From Oopsacas minuta (lineage: Eukaryota > Porifera > Hexactinellida > Lyssacinosida > Leucopsacidae), in the NCBI GenBank assembly GCA_024704765.1, contig JAKMXF010000011.1, forward strand, positions 541,557-605,556: DNA of 64,000 nt. The letters are read 5' to 3'. Below are positions 9,695 to 20,489 of this stretch, one piece after another. Under the pieces are notes generated by a model. That model did no database searches, was not told the origin of the DNA, and worked only from the letters and a program-made list of their open reading frames with translations. Each line of letters starts with the position of its first letter. The stretch's first letter is position 1. The position numbers were made by a program, and so were the translations under genes.

Positions 9695-12160
9695 CTGATT
9701 ATTAAGTTGGAATCTCATCTCTCTCTTAACAATAGGATCAATAAGATAATTATACGGACAGAACACTATCAAAGAATCTTCTAACAATAATCTAGTAGCA
9801 TAATAAGGACAAGCAACTTCTCTCTTCCCCAAACTAACCAGATCTTCAATATCCCAACTCGTATTGAGATGTCTTCTTTTCAAAAAATCCTGATCACCCA
9901 TAGAACGTAGTTTAAAAGAGCAAGTACCAAATTTAACAGCTTGTTTACAACCTTCTGTCTTATCTGCGGTTTTTAACACATCAGGATTAATACACAGACG
10001 GTCTCTAGAGCCTAATATAGTCATGGGAGTGTATCTATAAGCAGTAGATGATAATTCACGTACTACTTGTGCTATTTGTTGGTGAGTACGGGTACCGTAG
10101 TATATCTTTGGAGTTTGACGAATTGCGGTTTTGATCGCTCCAATATTGTTCCATGCTTCTTTAGGTGCTGTTAAGTAAGATTTTGATTTTGAAGGAAGTG
10201 GAGCTGTTAGTGAATAAAATAAACAATTGTATTAAATCCTATATGTTTGTTTGTCTGTCTGTCTGTCGTCAAGGAAAGGGTTTATGGTATGCTATGTTGA
10301 TTCGAATTTCATAATTCCAAGATGTCGTATATTTATGTATATGCCGTGTTTAATTCAACTAAGATAAAACATAGACTATATCCGAGTTTTACATTTTCAA
10401 GTTTCTCATATGTCAGTTTATTGTTGATGTATATAATGTACTGATGTAAATATGAATTAGCGAACTGTGCTCCCAAAGGAGCCGCTAATTTTGGATAATA
10501 TAGGATGCCTCAAGTGTGAATCGAAGAGCCATAATCTACGAACGAGCCAAAGGGAAGTATTGAATTGCAGTAGACTCCGTTGAATATGGTCACATCGGGA
10601 CCCAGGCCATTTTGGCCCGATTAAATATAGTTCGACACTCAAAAATCGATTTAATTTGACCTTCCAAAATACAGAAATATAACATTTCTCATTTTAGTCG
10701 AACTATTTCAATAATAACCTAAAAACCTTAGTTCGTCAATTCTACATGTATAGCCCTGAAAAATTGCCATCTAGCGTCAGGTCAGGTAATCTCGTGTAAA
10801 TATTACGTCAGTTCAGTTGAATCAATGGATTAACCTTTGAAAAACCTGTTGGTAACTAACAAAAGGTTTGTCATTAAAAGATAGGACAATATAGTTTTAA
10901 ATATGACAAGAGTTTATACATTTTTCCGCACCTGTAGCTTGCCTCCTTGCAAAATATTGTTCCTCTATAATACTATTAGTATTTACATACAAAACTTGAT
11001 GGGTTTTTTGCTACCCTATTCATATAAAAAAGTGAAATTTTAATGTATTTTCTTTCGAGTTATTTTGACTCTCTGTTTCTTGCCCTCTTCCATGTGTTAA
11101 GCGTGTTAAAATTCCAGATTTCGAGTGCAATTTTCATTTGCCAAAATGATTACATTTGTTATTTGTTTAGTTACTATAGATAATGAACTTGTTAATTTTG
11201 TGTCTCTAGAGTCTAGATTACAATTCTATGGACCTGAAGGTTAAGAATTCGTCTTCGAAACATATAATGGATTTGTAATTGAATCGGCTTATTTTGCCTT
11301 TTTTCAATGGAATTTTTGCGGGCAAAAAAACCGATATCTACTGAATTTAAAATATACATACAACTACAATTAGAATATTAGATTTGAAAAATAATATAAA
11401 ATAGTTAACAAACTAACTCACTTGTCATGGGAGTGTCTGGAGTATGTGTCTGGGTAGAACCCTGCGGTTTTTCACACTTCATTTTAACTTCCAGTGTATC
11501 CATAGAGTTTTCAGTATCTGACAATATGATAGGTTCACTAGAATAAGATGACGCCATACGAGATGTTGGCGTAGCTGCAAAACTCTGTATTTTATTAATA
11601 CTGGTCTCACTGATTTGGGAAGATTTTGGCTTTTTCGGAGGTCTAAAATCGTCGTCATCACTATTTTCGTTTATGGAAGTTGGTATTCGTTTTTTCTTGT
11701 TAAGATTTGAGTCTTCAGGTTCTGTTTTGTAAGTAGACGGGTTGCATACAGGAGGATAACTTTGCTCTCTCTTAATGGATAATTCAGTACTTCTGTGTTT
11801 GATATTCTTTTCCATCCAAACACGAGCAAGTTGTGTTTCAAACTCTCTCAACTGCCAGGCTAGAGTAGAGCATAACAATGCTAGAGATTTCCCAGTACCA
11901 GTAGGACTCTCTAGGAGGGAATTCTTTCCTTCCTTCAATCCCTCTAGGATCTTATACATCAACTGGACCTGAGCGGGATATGGAGTGAATGGAAATTCTA
12001 CATTATAGCTAGAAATATATTTCTGACATGTACGGCCATGTGAGCTATCAACTGGCTCTCTGAAGAGAGGAAAATTAACTTTATTTGGAGCTCTCTTCTT
12101 GGAACTGAAAAAGGCAGTTACGTTTTGGGAAAAGACAGGGGATTGCTTCTTCATTGACAA
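9695..12160 (-). CDS. BRIP1: BRIP1/FANCJ-type Fe-S DNA helicase, 5' two exons only (partial)
   Basis: Exon 1 is 12160-11422 and exon 2 is 10203-9695, joined across a phase-1 GT-AG intron (11421-10204); the join reads [10 protein letters not shown]. Exon 1 carries the Q-motif region [17 protein letters not shown] and Walker [18 protein letters not shown], near-identical to FANCJ. Exon 2 carries motif Ia ([19 protein letters not shown]), then [15 protein letters not shown] and the Fe-S cluster region with cysteines in RLCINP, EGCKQ, GTCSF and ACPYYATR, ending [12 protein letters not shown]...QLNNQ at a clean CAG|GTTTGT donor. FANCJ is a 5'-3' helicase of the XPD family acting in crosslink repair and G-quadruplex unwinding. 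Human FANCJ is about 1,250 residues; here roughly 415 are present. The DEAH box and helicase domain 2 are not visible downstream. Either the gene is truncated or the next exon is hidden in or beyond the neighbouring genes. Confidence 0.85.
10204..11421. other. Intron of the BRIP1-type gene
   Basis: This is a phase-1 intron of 1,218 bases with donor GTGAGT and acceptor CTAACAG on the minus strand. It includes a short gttt/gtct microsatellite at about 10246-10268. No nested gene is visible. Confidence 0.7.
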
Positions 12161-12485
12161 GAATAGTGAACTTAAAATTCTATCTGAAATAAATTAGAAA
12201 GTTAATAAAGCTCCGAATAATTTCTAATTTAATACCTCCAAATTAATGTAAATTATTGTTGGAAGAAACATAGCAAAATTGCAAAATAAGCGTGCAATAA
12301 GAATATCAGTAGTATCCTGATTAAAGCACCCTTTGGAAACAAAATGTAGCTCGTATAAACAGAAGTAAATCCTATCCAAATATTCTTCCTAAGTATTGTA
12401 ATTAAAATAATAGGAAATAATGAATTAGCAAACTAACTCATGAGGGAACTACGATTAGGTTATCCCAAAAGAAAATGAACAAAAA

Positions 12486-12601
12486 GCTACAGCACCAGGT
12501 GTTCCCGCGCCGTCTCCGATCGTGGTACTATCCTGGCCCAATGTTGCTTAACTTCAGTGATCGGACGAGAACTGGTGTTGCCAACATGGTATGGCCGTAG
12601 C
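12486..12601 (-). rRNA. 5S ribosomal RNA gene, copy 1
   Basis: Read on the minus strand, the sequence starts GCTACGGCCATACC and ends GGTGCTGTAGC followed by five T residues, the RNA polymerase III terminator. The 5' and 3' ends pair as helix I. Internal promoter elements are recognisable: A-box-like AGTTAAGCAACATTGGG and C-box-like GATCGGAGACGGCGCGGGA. The 116-base body is identical to the copy at 54887-55002 on the other strand, and about 45 bases downstream are also conserved. It looks like a functional dispersed 5S gene rather than part of a tandem array. Confidence 0.93.
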
Positions 12602-13014
12602 TGATGATAAAAGTTTGGAATTCTGTATTAATAATGAATTCTCATGTAAATAGTAATTAGATTCAGTACAGTAGAACTTGGTTAATATGTATATTTCTCC
12701 AAAACGGTTTATGAATTCTTGTACTAATTGTATAGGAAGAATCTTAGGATAAGACGTACTTCGGTGATACGTTCTAATTTTGTTTCCCAAAGGGGCTACG
12801 TCTTATCCAAGTTTTACTGTAGCTGTAATTAAATAATTTGTATTGTTCATGCAATAATAATACAGTTAAACTCGAACCTTCCGGGCAAATTCATTTCTCT
12901 TCGGGATAGCGAAAATGTGAATGTTCGAGTTAACAGATACGATAAGTGCTAAGAGTGCAATGAAGGGCTAATGTTGACTGTTTATTTAAACTAATAAAAT
13001 GTTTTCTAACAATA
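12602..13014. other. Intergenic region with two small inverted-repeat elements
   Basis: The region separates a 5S gene from SmB. It contains a TA-flanked MITE (12669-12819, entered separately). Another degenerate element begins near 12866 (acagttaaactcgaacctt) with an internal inverted phrase gttcgagttaac; a relative lies near 17820-17892. Confidence 0.5.
12669..12819. mobile_element. MITE, 'tcttatcc' family, copy a
   Basis: Terminal inverted repeats start cagtagaacttgg and end ccaagttttactg, flanked on both sides by TA, as expected for Tc1/mariner/pogo-type elements. The inner part contains ggataagacgtac and gctacgtcttatcc. Related copies lie at 40814-40993 and 43441-43621. Confidence 0.7.
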
Positions 13015-13596
13015 TTAATGAGGAGGAGGCATCATGGGACGCATTCCCATAGGGGGAGGACCCATAGGAGGCATACCTGGTCCTCCAGGTGGCCCTTGTC
13101 CTGGCATCATCCCTCTAGGGGGAGGGAGGTTATAAGGCTGCATTGGGGGAGCTCCTACTCTCACGGATGGTGCCATTGTCTGTGGTGCAGGGCCGCCTAC
13201 TCCCTTGACAGGACCCATCAGACCTTGAGGAGGCTGACCTTGTACCATTGGCACTCCACGCCCCGCTGCGAAACCCATCCCTGGACCTCCGGGACCTTGT
13301 TTTGAACCGAAGTTAGATTTGGAGGGATCAGCGACTGGAGGAGACTCCACAGACATAGATACGATATTCGTTCCTCTGAGTAAGACAAGTCCTAGAGTTC
13401 TCTTCTCCTCGCGTAACTCTTTATCTTTCTTCTTCTGTTTGATCTTGCGGAATTCGTCACATTCACCTAGAACTAGATTCATATGTTTATCAAATGCCAT
13501 GAATGTTCCTACGAACATCCTCCCGTCTTGTAGTGTAACACGCATACGGTAGTTTATGTGCATTAACATTTTGCTGGACTTCCCTTGTGAAGGCAT
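13015..13596 (-). CDS. SNRPB: Small nuclear ribonucleoprotein-associated protein B (SmB)
   Basis: Intronless 193-residue protein. The Sm fold occupies residues about 8-90: Sm1 with [40 protein letters not shown], and Sm2 with [17 protein letters not shown]. The tail from about 95 is rich in Pro, Gly and Met ([20 protein letters not shown]), as in metazoan SmB/B'. SmB is one of seven Sm proteins forming the ring on U1, U2, U4 and U5 snRNAs in the spliceosome. Human SmB is about 231-240 residues; this is somewhat shorter in the tail. A hairpin element lies about 100 bases upstream of the start. Confidence 0.95.
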   Translation of the reverse strand: MPSQGKSSKMLMHINYRMRVTLQDGRMFVGTFMAFDKHMNLVLGECDEFRKIKQKKKDKELREEKRTLGLVLLRGTNIVSMSVESPPVADPSKSNFGSKQGPGGPGMGFAAGRGVPMVQGQPPQGLMGPVKGVGGPAPQTMAPSVRVGAPPMQPYNLPPPRGMMPGQGPPGGPGMPPMGPPPMGMRPMMPPPH

Positions 13597-15069
13597 TGTA
13601 CCTAATCTAGTGATATGAGGAATAAATGGATATACATTTAAGTAGTACTATATTTATTATATAAATAAACCAATAAATTCTATACGTAATAATTGAGGCC
13701 TGTTGCGTAGGATTTTGACCCGCACTATGGATATGCTATTAGGATTTTGTATTGCGGGTCAAATCCTACGCAACAGGCCTTCCCAAATTCACGGAACTGA
13801 ACGGACAATATTTGTTCAAGAAATTTCAAATTTGTTGTTTGTTAGACATTCAGCCTTGTAAATCACAGAATATTGTATCGTGATGATTGTCAAGCACTTT
13901 TTATCATATAAATACTAGTTCATCATCTAAGAATATCATATGTACCAACTTTCGGCTGGATAACTATCTAAGAAAAGTATATTGAAAATTAGAGAGGAAA
14001 GGTTTCTAAGCGGAATAGCCTTAGACAAGTTCTCGTTGCTGAGTAAACTCGAAAATTTCGTGACAACATTAATATGTATAAAAGAATAAGATTGAAATTG
14101 AGAAAATCTTCATTCAGACTCCAACTCCATACATGGATGATAATTTAGAGTATTTGTGGCAAGGAAATTAATTTAATTGGAAAATATTCGATACCTAAAA
14201 ATTGCTGTAAGCACCTGTAAATAAAACGAATATCAACACGCATAACTAAAATCGGACGAACTTTCATTTTTCCACATATTTGGACCAATTTCTGGAAGGA
14301 ATTTCAATTTGAAAAGTCGAGAAATCTGACTAATGGAGCTATTTAATCGTCAATTCGCATGTAAGTATGCGAATTAGCGAATTGAATTTATGCTAAAATG
14401 TGTGAAAATGAAATGTTTTGGATACCGATTAATTTGGTTACACATTTTGATCATGGACTGATAGTCTGATTAGCACAAATGATACATTATAAATATTTCA
14501 AATCACCGCCTCAGCCGACTTTTATTTTACCAAATTTACTTTAGAAGATTATTGAAGCTAATTATTATACTAAATATCCATTGAGCAAAGAAAGATAAAA
14601 TCGAATTTTAATGATCTTGTTAGAGATTGGATAATGTCAAAATCGAATTCTACCTCCCTGTTTACCATTATTTAACAAGTGGAAGCTAATCTCTAGGATA
14701 ATTTTGAAAGATTCACCAAATGGTGTGAAAATATGATTAATCAGATGATAAATCAATGTATATATTATTAATAGAATGAATTGACAAAAAGAATTTCAGG
14801 CTACAATAAATACAAATACATTATAATACTAATTAAATTACATACACTCCATCAGAACCAATTTAATGTCTTAATGCCTAATTGCCAAAACCATTCAATA
14901 TGATTGGGTATATTACAGAGGTGTCTAAAGGTGTGAAAATATACAAATAAGAAAAGTTTTAAATGTCAGATACACATCTAGGGTCACTACGAGTGTATAT
15001 GCCAAAACTGGTGTGTCTTAATCCCTAAAGGTGTGAACAGAAGAGCGCTATACTATTTAGTATAGTCCT
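13597..15069. other. Intergenic region with a dispersed repeat
   Basis: About 13655-13978 matches, in inverse orientation, the stretch 40265-40500. Shared phrases include atatgtaccaactttc, attctgtgatttacaaggc and cccaaattcacggaac. The rest (14000-15069) is AT-rich with no recognised gene. The phrase aaaggtgtgaa recurs at about 14928 and 15028. Confidence 0.5.
13696..13780. mobile_element. Fold-back hairpin insertion upstream of SmB
   Basis: Two arms of about 28 bases (starting aggcctgttgcgtagga; ending cctacgcaacaggcct) are inverted copies with one base missing, around a loop of roughly 28 bases. A related repeat copy at 40275-40490 (opposite orientation) reads gaggccttccc straight through without the hairpin. 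That gives an empty-site comparison, with the repeat aggcct left on both sides of the insertion. Confidence 0.7.
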
Positions 15070-15497
15070 GTGGCCTTCGGGTATCTGATATTGTCCAGTC
15101 TGCCTGATGAATATGTATATGAGGTACTTGGTGGTGAATGTATTCAGACTCCTACCACTTCAATCGACACATATTTCCACCATGGGAAAACTTCTCCTCA
15201 ACTATCAATGCAAATGAATACCTCCACCAAACAAATGACTATTCACGAACCTTCACATTAGGCAGTGATGGACTGCCCTCAAAATATATATTCAACTATA
15301 TTGCTAATGGATTGATAATTGACGTTACGATATCTACCTTTACCAACTCAACTCCTCCCCTTAATACATTCCAATTACCCTCTGAATGCTCTCAGTTCAC
15401 ATGTACTGCTTGTTACAACTCGGCTGTTACAGTAGTTACCAGCACATACCTGATACTCACTGTTGTTGCTATGCAGATCCTATTCCATATGATGTAA
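15070..15497 (+). pseudogene. 3' fragment of a secreted/GPI-type protein, probably frameshifted
   Basis: Two overlapping frames appear to be one protein. The first (from 15070) reads SSLPDEYVYEVLGGECIQ; the second continues PPWENFSSTINANEYLH and ends at 15497 with a hydrophobic segment (YLILTVVAMQILF) after a Cys-containing stretch (ECSQFTCTACYN). The frames switch near 15175-15185, where a base seems lost in the ttccaccatgg region. A GG-x-C motif followed by sheet-like sequence and a hydrophobic tail recalls LolA/ependymin-like extracellular proteins, but this is weak. There is no start or signal peptide, so it is either a last exon or a relic. Confidence 0.35.
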
Positions 15498-16260
15498 TGA
15501 TAATTGTAACTTCTTAATATTGTTATACGTATAATGATGTATGTGTATATATGATTAATATGAATAGTTTATAGACTGCGGATATTTGGCATAATTATCT
15601 ACAGTGGCTGTCCCATGGGAGGGGGGAGGCAAACGGGGCATTTGCCCTGAGTGCCCTGGGCCACCAATGCTAGTATATCATAAATAGGCACATGGGTACA
15701 TTTTGGGGTTCAGATATGCATTTCGAAATATATTTCTTGTCAATATTTTTCACACATTTAGATGTAAAAGTTTACCCATGACCAACAGTCCAACATAAGT
15801 TCTCTCTTGGATTTTTAGCCACTTTAATTGTCTCCATTTGGCCTACTTAACATCTTGCTTTTACTCATGGTACAGGTCCTGCAATCGTAATGAAACTAGA
15901 GAGGTTCTACATAACTTGAAATATTTGATACAATTGTACCCCGCACTAATTAGTTGCTATGTTTGTAGGAATGTGTGGAGAAATACAACATTTCACCACA
16001 TGGGACTACCCTCATAATATATTCATAATTTTGAGAAAATTGTGCCATCCACTTACAAGTTAATTAAAACTACAGTAGACTCATATATTATAATATTCAC
16101 ATCTAGTTGATACAAGGGTTATTCAATAAGTAATGAGACTAATGTATCGAATTCATATTCTAGTTAATACAGCTCTAAGCCTAATATCAGACTACAAGCC
16201 AAACTTGATTGTCTAACTTCTATACAACAACTCTTTATTCTACTAGCATATTCTTCAGTA
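15498..16260. other. Intergenic region with TE-like GC-rich patch
   Basis: At about 15610-15660 there is a GC-rich segment (gaggggggaggcaaacgggg, then catttgccctgagtgcc) that resembles a transposon end; a similar phrase (ggggcatttgcccc) occurs near 16838. The rest is AT-rich with no gene signal. Confidence 0.4.
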
Positions 16261-17416
16261 TAGTTTCATTTAATAACAATCTTCCAAAAAATATTGGTAT
16301 ATTTGTAGGTCAAAAGTGTAAATCAAATTATTGTTTATTCAAAGCTAAATCATTTCAATAAATAAATATGTGAATGTGAATTATGAAAAGTGTCCCAGCA
16401 ACCACTTTTTATACTAACATGGAGTGCCCTCCAGTGTGTCCGATTTTTGGAGCTGTTTTGGTAAAATGGAATGTATCACCTTTCGTTTAACGGAGTACTT
16501 GGGACCTCGGTTTAATTTCGTTATAACGGAGTGAAATTATTTATAGTTATAGGGCAGCGGTTGCCAATCTGGGGTCAATGAACCCCTTGGTTGTCCACTG
16601 ACGAATGTGTTAACATTGGTATAGGTGGTAAAGAAGCAAATAGTTATAACAGGAGTTTACTGTAATTAGAAATATTAATTTTATCACCTCATAATTAGTT
16701 GATGGTAACAGAGGAACATTTAAGACCTATTAATTAATTATTTATTCCAAGGTTAAGTTATATTTATAGCTAACACAAGCTAAATACTCTGTAATACCTT
16801 GGATATAAATTAACTCAGTGGAGGCCCCAAGGGGGGGACGGGGCATTTGCCCCCGGTCTTTCAGATCCTCGGATCACTAATTTCAATTAACGTGGAACCT
16901 GCATAACTCGGCACCTGTATACTCCGACAGCTGTATAATCCGGAAGACCCTCTATAATCAGACACTGTTTCTGATTTGAATTAGCTTTGGACAATACAAA
17001 CAGAAAATTTGGTAAACCGATAATATTTTCATGTCCCAACGAGTGTCGGTTTATCAGGTTCCACCGTATAGAATTTGAATTTGCCCCGAGTTTGAAAATC
17101 AGGCGTAGCCCTGGCCAAATCCTGGCACCGCTCCTAATCGACTCAATATGATAAATTAAATAAGCAAACTGTCAATAAATCAAGCAATAAACGAAAGGTG
17201 ATACATTTCATTTTACCAAAACAGCTCCAAAAATCGGACACACTGGAGGGCACTCCATGTTAGTATAAAAAGTGGTTGCTGGGACACTTTTCATAATTCA
17301 CATTCACATATTTATTTATTGAAATGATTTAGCTTTGAATAAACAATAATTTGATTTACACTTTTGACCTACAAATATACCAATATTTTTTGGAAGATTG
17401 TTATTAAATGAAACTA
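16261..17416. mobile_element. Fold-back element with 229-bp, ~99.6% identical inverted arms
   Basis: The left arm (16261-16489) and right arm (17188-17416) are reverse complements with only one mismatch that I can find (cattccatttt versus catttcatttt). They begin tagtttcatttaataac and end gttattaaatgaaacta, so the element may be bounded by a TA target duplication. The 698-base centre holds no transposase; it contains MITE remnants (a cgttataacgg phrase near 16528, and 16890-17068 related to an element at 56880-57036). It is a long-inverted-repeat non-autonomous DNA transposon, or a recent inverted duplication. Confidence 0.8.
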
Positions 17417-18182
17417 ACAACTGTGTAGTTCCTATTATAGTAAAGATAATATGTGTAAAGGTGTCAAAATCTTAAGAAACATCACTAACGATGAAAAGTA
17501 AAATAAAATAAAATGTTAAAAAGGGACAAATAATAAATTAATAAATTATAAGGAAAAGTAAAAAAATTTACTAACTAGTAAATAACAACAAACATACGTG
17601 GGAATCAGCTGGGTATATGTGCGCTTCAGAACAGCTGACGATCTTTAAATGTTCTGGACTGTTCGGATTAGCAAGGGCATACTGATTATTATAATGTGTA
17701 CTAAAATCATAGTTTCACAACCGCACTAGTTCTACGCACCTGATTAGTCAATGGTGACAAGATGTTTGAGTAATAAATCAATGACTATCTCAAATATTTA
17801 TATAACATTACAATCAACATTCGGAAACTCGAACCTCAGTAAAATCCGTTCGAGATAACAAATGTTTGAGTTAACGGGCATTCGAGTTAGCGGATGTTGA
17901 CTGTATTCAGAATTTGTAATGGAAACATGTGACAATATGACTGTTCGCAAACTGGTGTGAAATTCTCACCTTATTTTATAGGCTAATTTTCGCATCAATC
18001 ACACGGATATATTTCGCATGTCTAATCCGAGTCGTACTGTAGTAGTACGGGTAAATAGGAAATCGTAAAAACCTAGAAGAGCTTTAATTGTAATATATTT
18101 CAATGTATGTAGAATTGTGTGCATTTTGTTAAAATAAGAACAATTGAACAAATTTACAAGAAATAAGACTATAATATAATAA
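17417..18182. other. Intergenic region
   Basis: AT-rich. At 17820-17892 it carries an inverted-repeat phrase family (actcgaacctcag ... ttcgagttagcggatgttg) related to the element at about 12866. No gene is seen. Confidence 0.4.
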
Positions 18183-18785
18183 TCATTTTAATTTGAATGC
18201 ATTAGTTGGAAAAATAGAAAATCCTTTTTGTGACAGTCTTTCCAAATATATTCCAATTTCTTTATCTTTAAAATTAGGAACAAATACTCTTTTCTTCCTT
18301 AATGTAATCGGTAAAGATAATCTTTGTATGTGAATTTTCGGTACAAATTTGAAGTTATATCCTGAGTGTATCCTATTATATGGTGTATTAGTGTCTCGAA
18401 GTGTATCAGTATTTTCAAACTTTTGATGAGAAAAGTTTTCAACTATGTTAAAAGTTTTGAGGTATTTAGAAGCACCTTGGGGAAAATACTCTTTATTGAA
18501 AACTGAAGAGGAATAACTATTTGCTTTACAATGATTGAAAAGAGAAATATTAATTGAGGTCTCTCTTTCAATGAAATCAATTTTCGGTTCTTCTTTTATA
18601 AAATACAATTGTTCATTACGAAGCTTGTATTCTTTGACATCATTTCGTAATTTGTCTATCATACATTGATTCTGCTGATATCTGCCTATATACTTTTGAT
18701 AAATGGACAGCTTAGGTTCATTCCTTGGTCTACCTCTCCGAGATTTCCTGAATCGATTTTTCTTGATATTACCTTTGTTATTCAT
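18183..18785 (-). CDS. Hypothetical basic protein with AT-hook-like motif and coiled coil
   Basis: A 200-residue open frame starting at a true ATG. The N-terminus is strongly basic with an AT-hook-like core (RKSRRGRPRNE, about residues 13-23). It is followed by a predicted helical, charged stretch (residues 28-65: YQKYIGRYQQNQCMIDKLRN and beyond). The remainder is Ser/Asn/Lys-rich with a C-terminal segment containing LRKKRVFVPNFKDKEIG. I recognise no family. The length without stop codons in AT-rich DNA, and the basic-plus-coil layout, favour a real nuclear protein or a fragment of one. It could also be a chance frame. Confidence 0.4.
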   Translation of the reverse strand: MNNKGNIKKNRFRKSRRGRPRNEPKLSIYQKYIGRYQQNQCMIDKLRNDVKEYKLRNEQLYFIKEEPKIDFIERETSINISLFNHCKANSYSSSVFNKEYFPQGASKYLKTFNIVENFSHQKFENTDTLRDTNTPYNRIHSGYNFKFVPKIHIQRLSLPITLRKKRVFVPNFKDKEIGIYLERLSQKGFSIFPTNAFKLK

Positions 18786-19438
18786 ACTGGTATTACAAAT
18801 CCAACTGAATACTATCTAACATGTACAATGCTTAATCGTAAAATTATTGTATTAATAATTCCTAGACTTTTGTAATACAACTAAATTCAGGGTTTCATCC
18901 AGGTTCTCAGACCATACGCCTAATAACGGATTTTAATTCATTTCATACGTCTAGAGGATCTAGACTATACATTTTGTATTACGATATTGGAGTTTCTGTG
19001 ATTAAAAAGAAATTTTCATACACCTGGATAATTAGTAGTTCTTATTTGTGTGCATCAGAACATTGTTGGGGACGCCACCAAATTTTCACTGGCTTAAAAA
19101 TATTTCAAATACTTTCAGGCGTTTAGTTCTGGCTAAGTCACTAAGAACTGCTGCTCTCCTTAACACAAATATTTAGGATAATTTTCAGAAATTTGACACA
19201 GGAGTTATACTAAAGTTGAATTCACCCTTAAAGTCTACCCATACAGATTAGTTATCCCAACAACAAATACAGCAGATTAGAAAGTCAAAATCAAATAATG
19301 CGTTAAGAATCTCAAAAAACAAACTAATAGATTTAGCAGATCATGTCCTGACTCGAAATATCAGTTTCATATTCAAACAGAAGACAATCACGTTTGTGAA
19401 TCTCATACAATTTCTCTCGTATCGAAAATGGTATATTC
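18786..19438. other. Intergenic region
   Basis: AT-rich, with no recognised gene, repeat or RNA. It may include the 5' end of the hypothetical protein gene on the minus strand. Confidence 0.3.
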
Positions 19439-20489
19439 TTAAAAGACTATTACATAATTCGAGAGAAGTTTTTGAATTATATTCATCGATAATATTATTC
19501 GCTTGTTTTGTGGATTATTAGTTTGAAGATAGTCAAGAACCAATTGAGACTCCTTATTAGCTTCAGCATGTTCAATAATAATATCATATGGAAAAACGCA
19601 AGGGATGCACAGATTTGATATAGGTCTCCATTGTACATCGTAGGTGTTTGTTGTTACGGTTTCTTCCCATTTCACTATTAGGAATTTTAAAATTCTATTA
19701 AAGAAATTGTTTTATTCGAATTGTTTAGTCTCTTGTATTGGAACAAAATTACAGTTTTTTCTGAATCATCAAAATGCGAATATTTAGAGTCTAACCCTGC
19801 GATAAAATCCGATTCCGTATTAGGCATATTTAATTTTCGTATTATTAGATCAGTAACTTCACTAATATAGTGTCTTTCACTGGAATATAATAGTGATTAT
19901 AAGCTGGAATTAATCTTTTAAAGGCTGTCTAATAACAAAGAACTTAGTATAAGTCTGTATCATCTTAGCAGTGACGTCAAAGAGAAGACAGGTTAAAACC
20001 CAAACTATACGTTAACATCTCTGCTTTAGATGGCGGACCTGTACTTACAGTTATGTTATGCATCATTGCGAATTTTCGTAACCAAACACATGAAGATCCT
20101 TTCGCTACAAAACAATACACAAACTCATAATTGTCACTAAAATACATACGAAACACATTAGATAAACGCATTGTTTGAGTAGTAGTGGTATTGAGTTTTT
20201 TACAAATGTAATTTAAGTGATCAATTCTACTTTTAAAAAGTGGATATTTCTCTGCTAGAGGATAGTAGCCTTTGTTAAGCATTTCCTGCCTGTAGTCAGG
20301 CAAGAAGGTTAACAATTTATTATCCTTTACTATAGCTATTAGTATATTTTGTTTATTCCATTTTGAGCGATATTCTAACCAAGGGGACATAGATATATTT
20401 TCTAGCTCTTGAGTTATAGGTACTGGCTCTTTATGTATAATGACAGGCTCTTGGGGAATACTATCCCCATCATCTTTATCCTGAGGCTA
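19439..20489 (-). pseudogene. Carbohydrate sulfotransferase (CHST8-14-like), multiple frameshifts
   Basis: Conserved Sulfotransfer_2 blocks appear in correct order on the minus strand but in different frames. First is the PAPS 5'-binding-type region FVYCFVAKGSSCVWLRK (frame of 20390-19980; family consensus YCYVPKVACTNWKR, so the PK and T are lost). Next is the 3'-binding block YTKFFVIRQPFKRLIPAY (about 19950-19890; consensus YTKFLFVRDPFERLVSAY). Third is RHYISEVTDLIIRKL with KTISLIEF (about 19880-19690). Last is DVQWRPISNLCIPC (19675-19441; consensus DxHWRPYxELCxPC). At least three frame changes fall between blocks too close together for introns. A likely acceptor or exon edge lies near 20489. 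In life the enzyme would be a Golgi type II membrane sulfotransferase acting on glycans. It is probably a decayed paralogue; assembly indels are the alternative. Confidence 0.75.

Noticed and set aside
10246-10268. gttt/gtct microsatellite as a regulatory site
   Set aside because: It is a simple short tandem repeat within an intron; nothing points to regulation.
13018-13305. Plus-strand open frames opposite SmB
   Set aside because: They are shadows of the Gly/Pro-rich SmB tail on the other strand.
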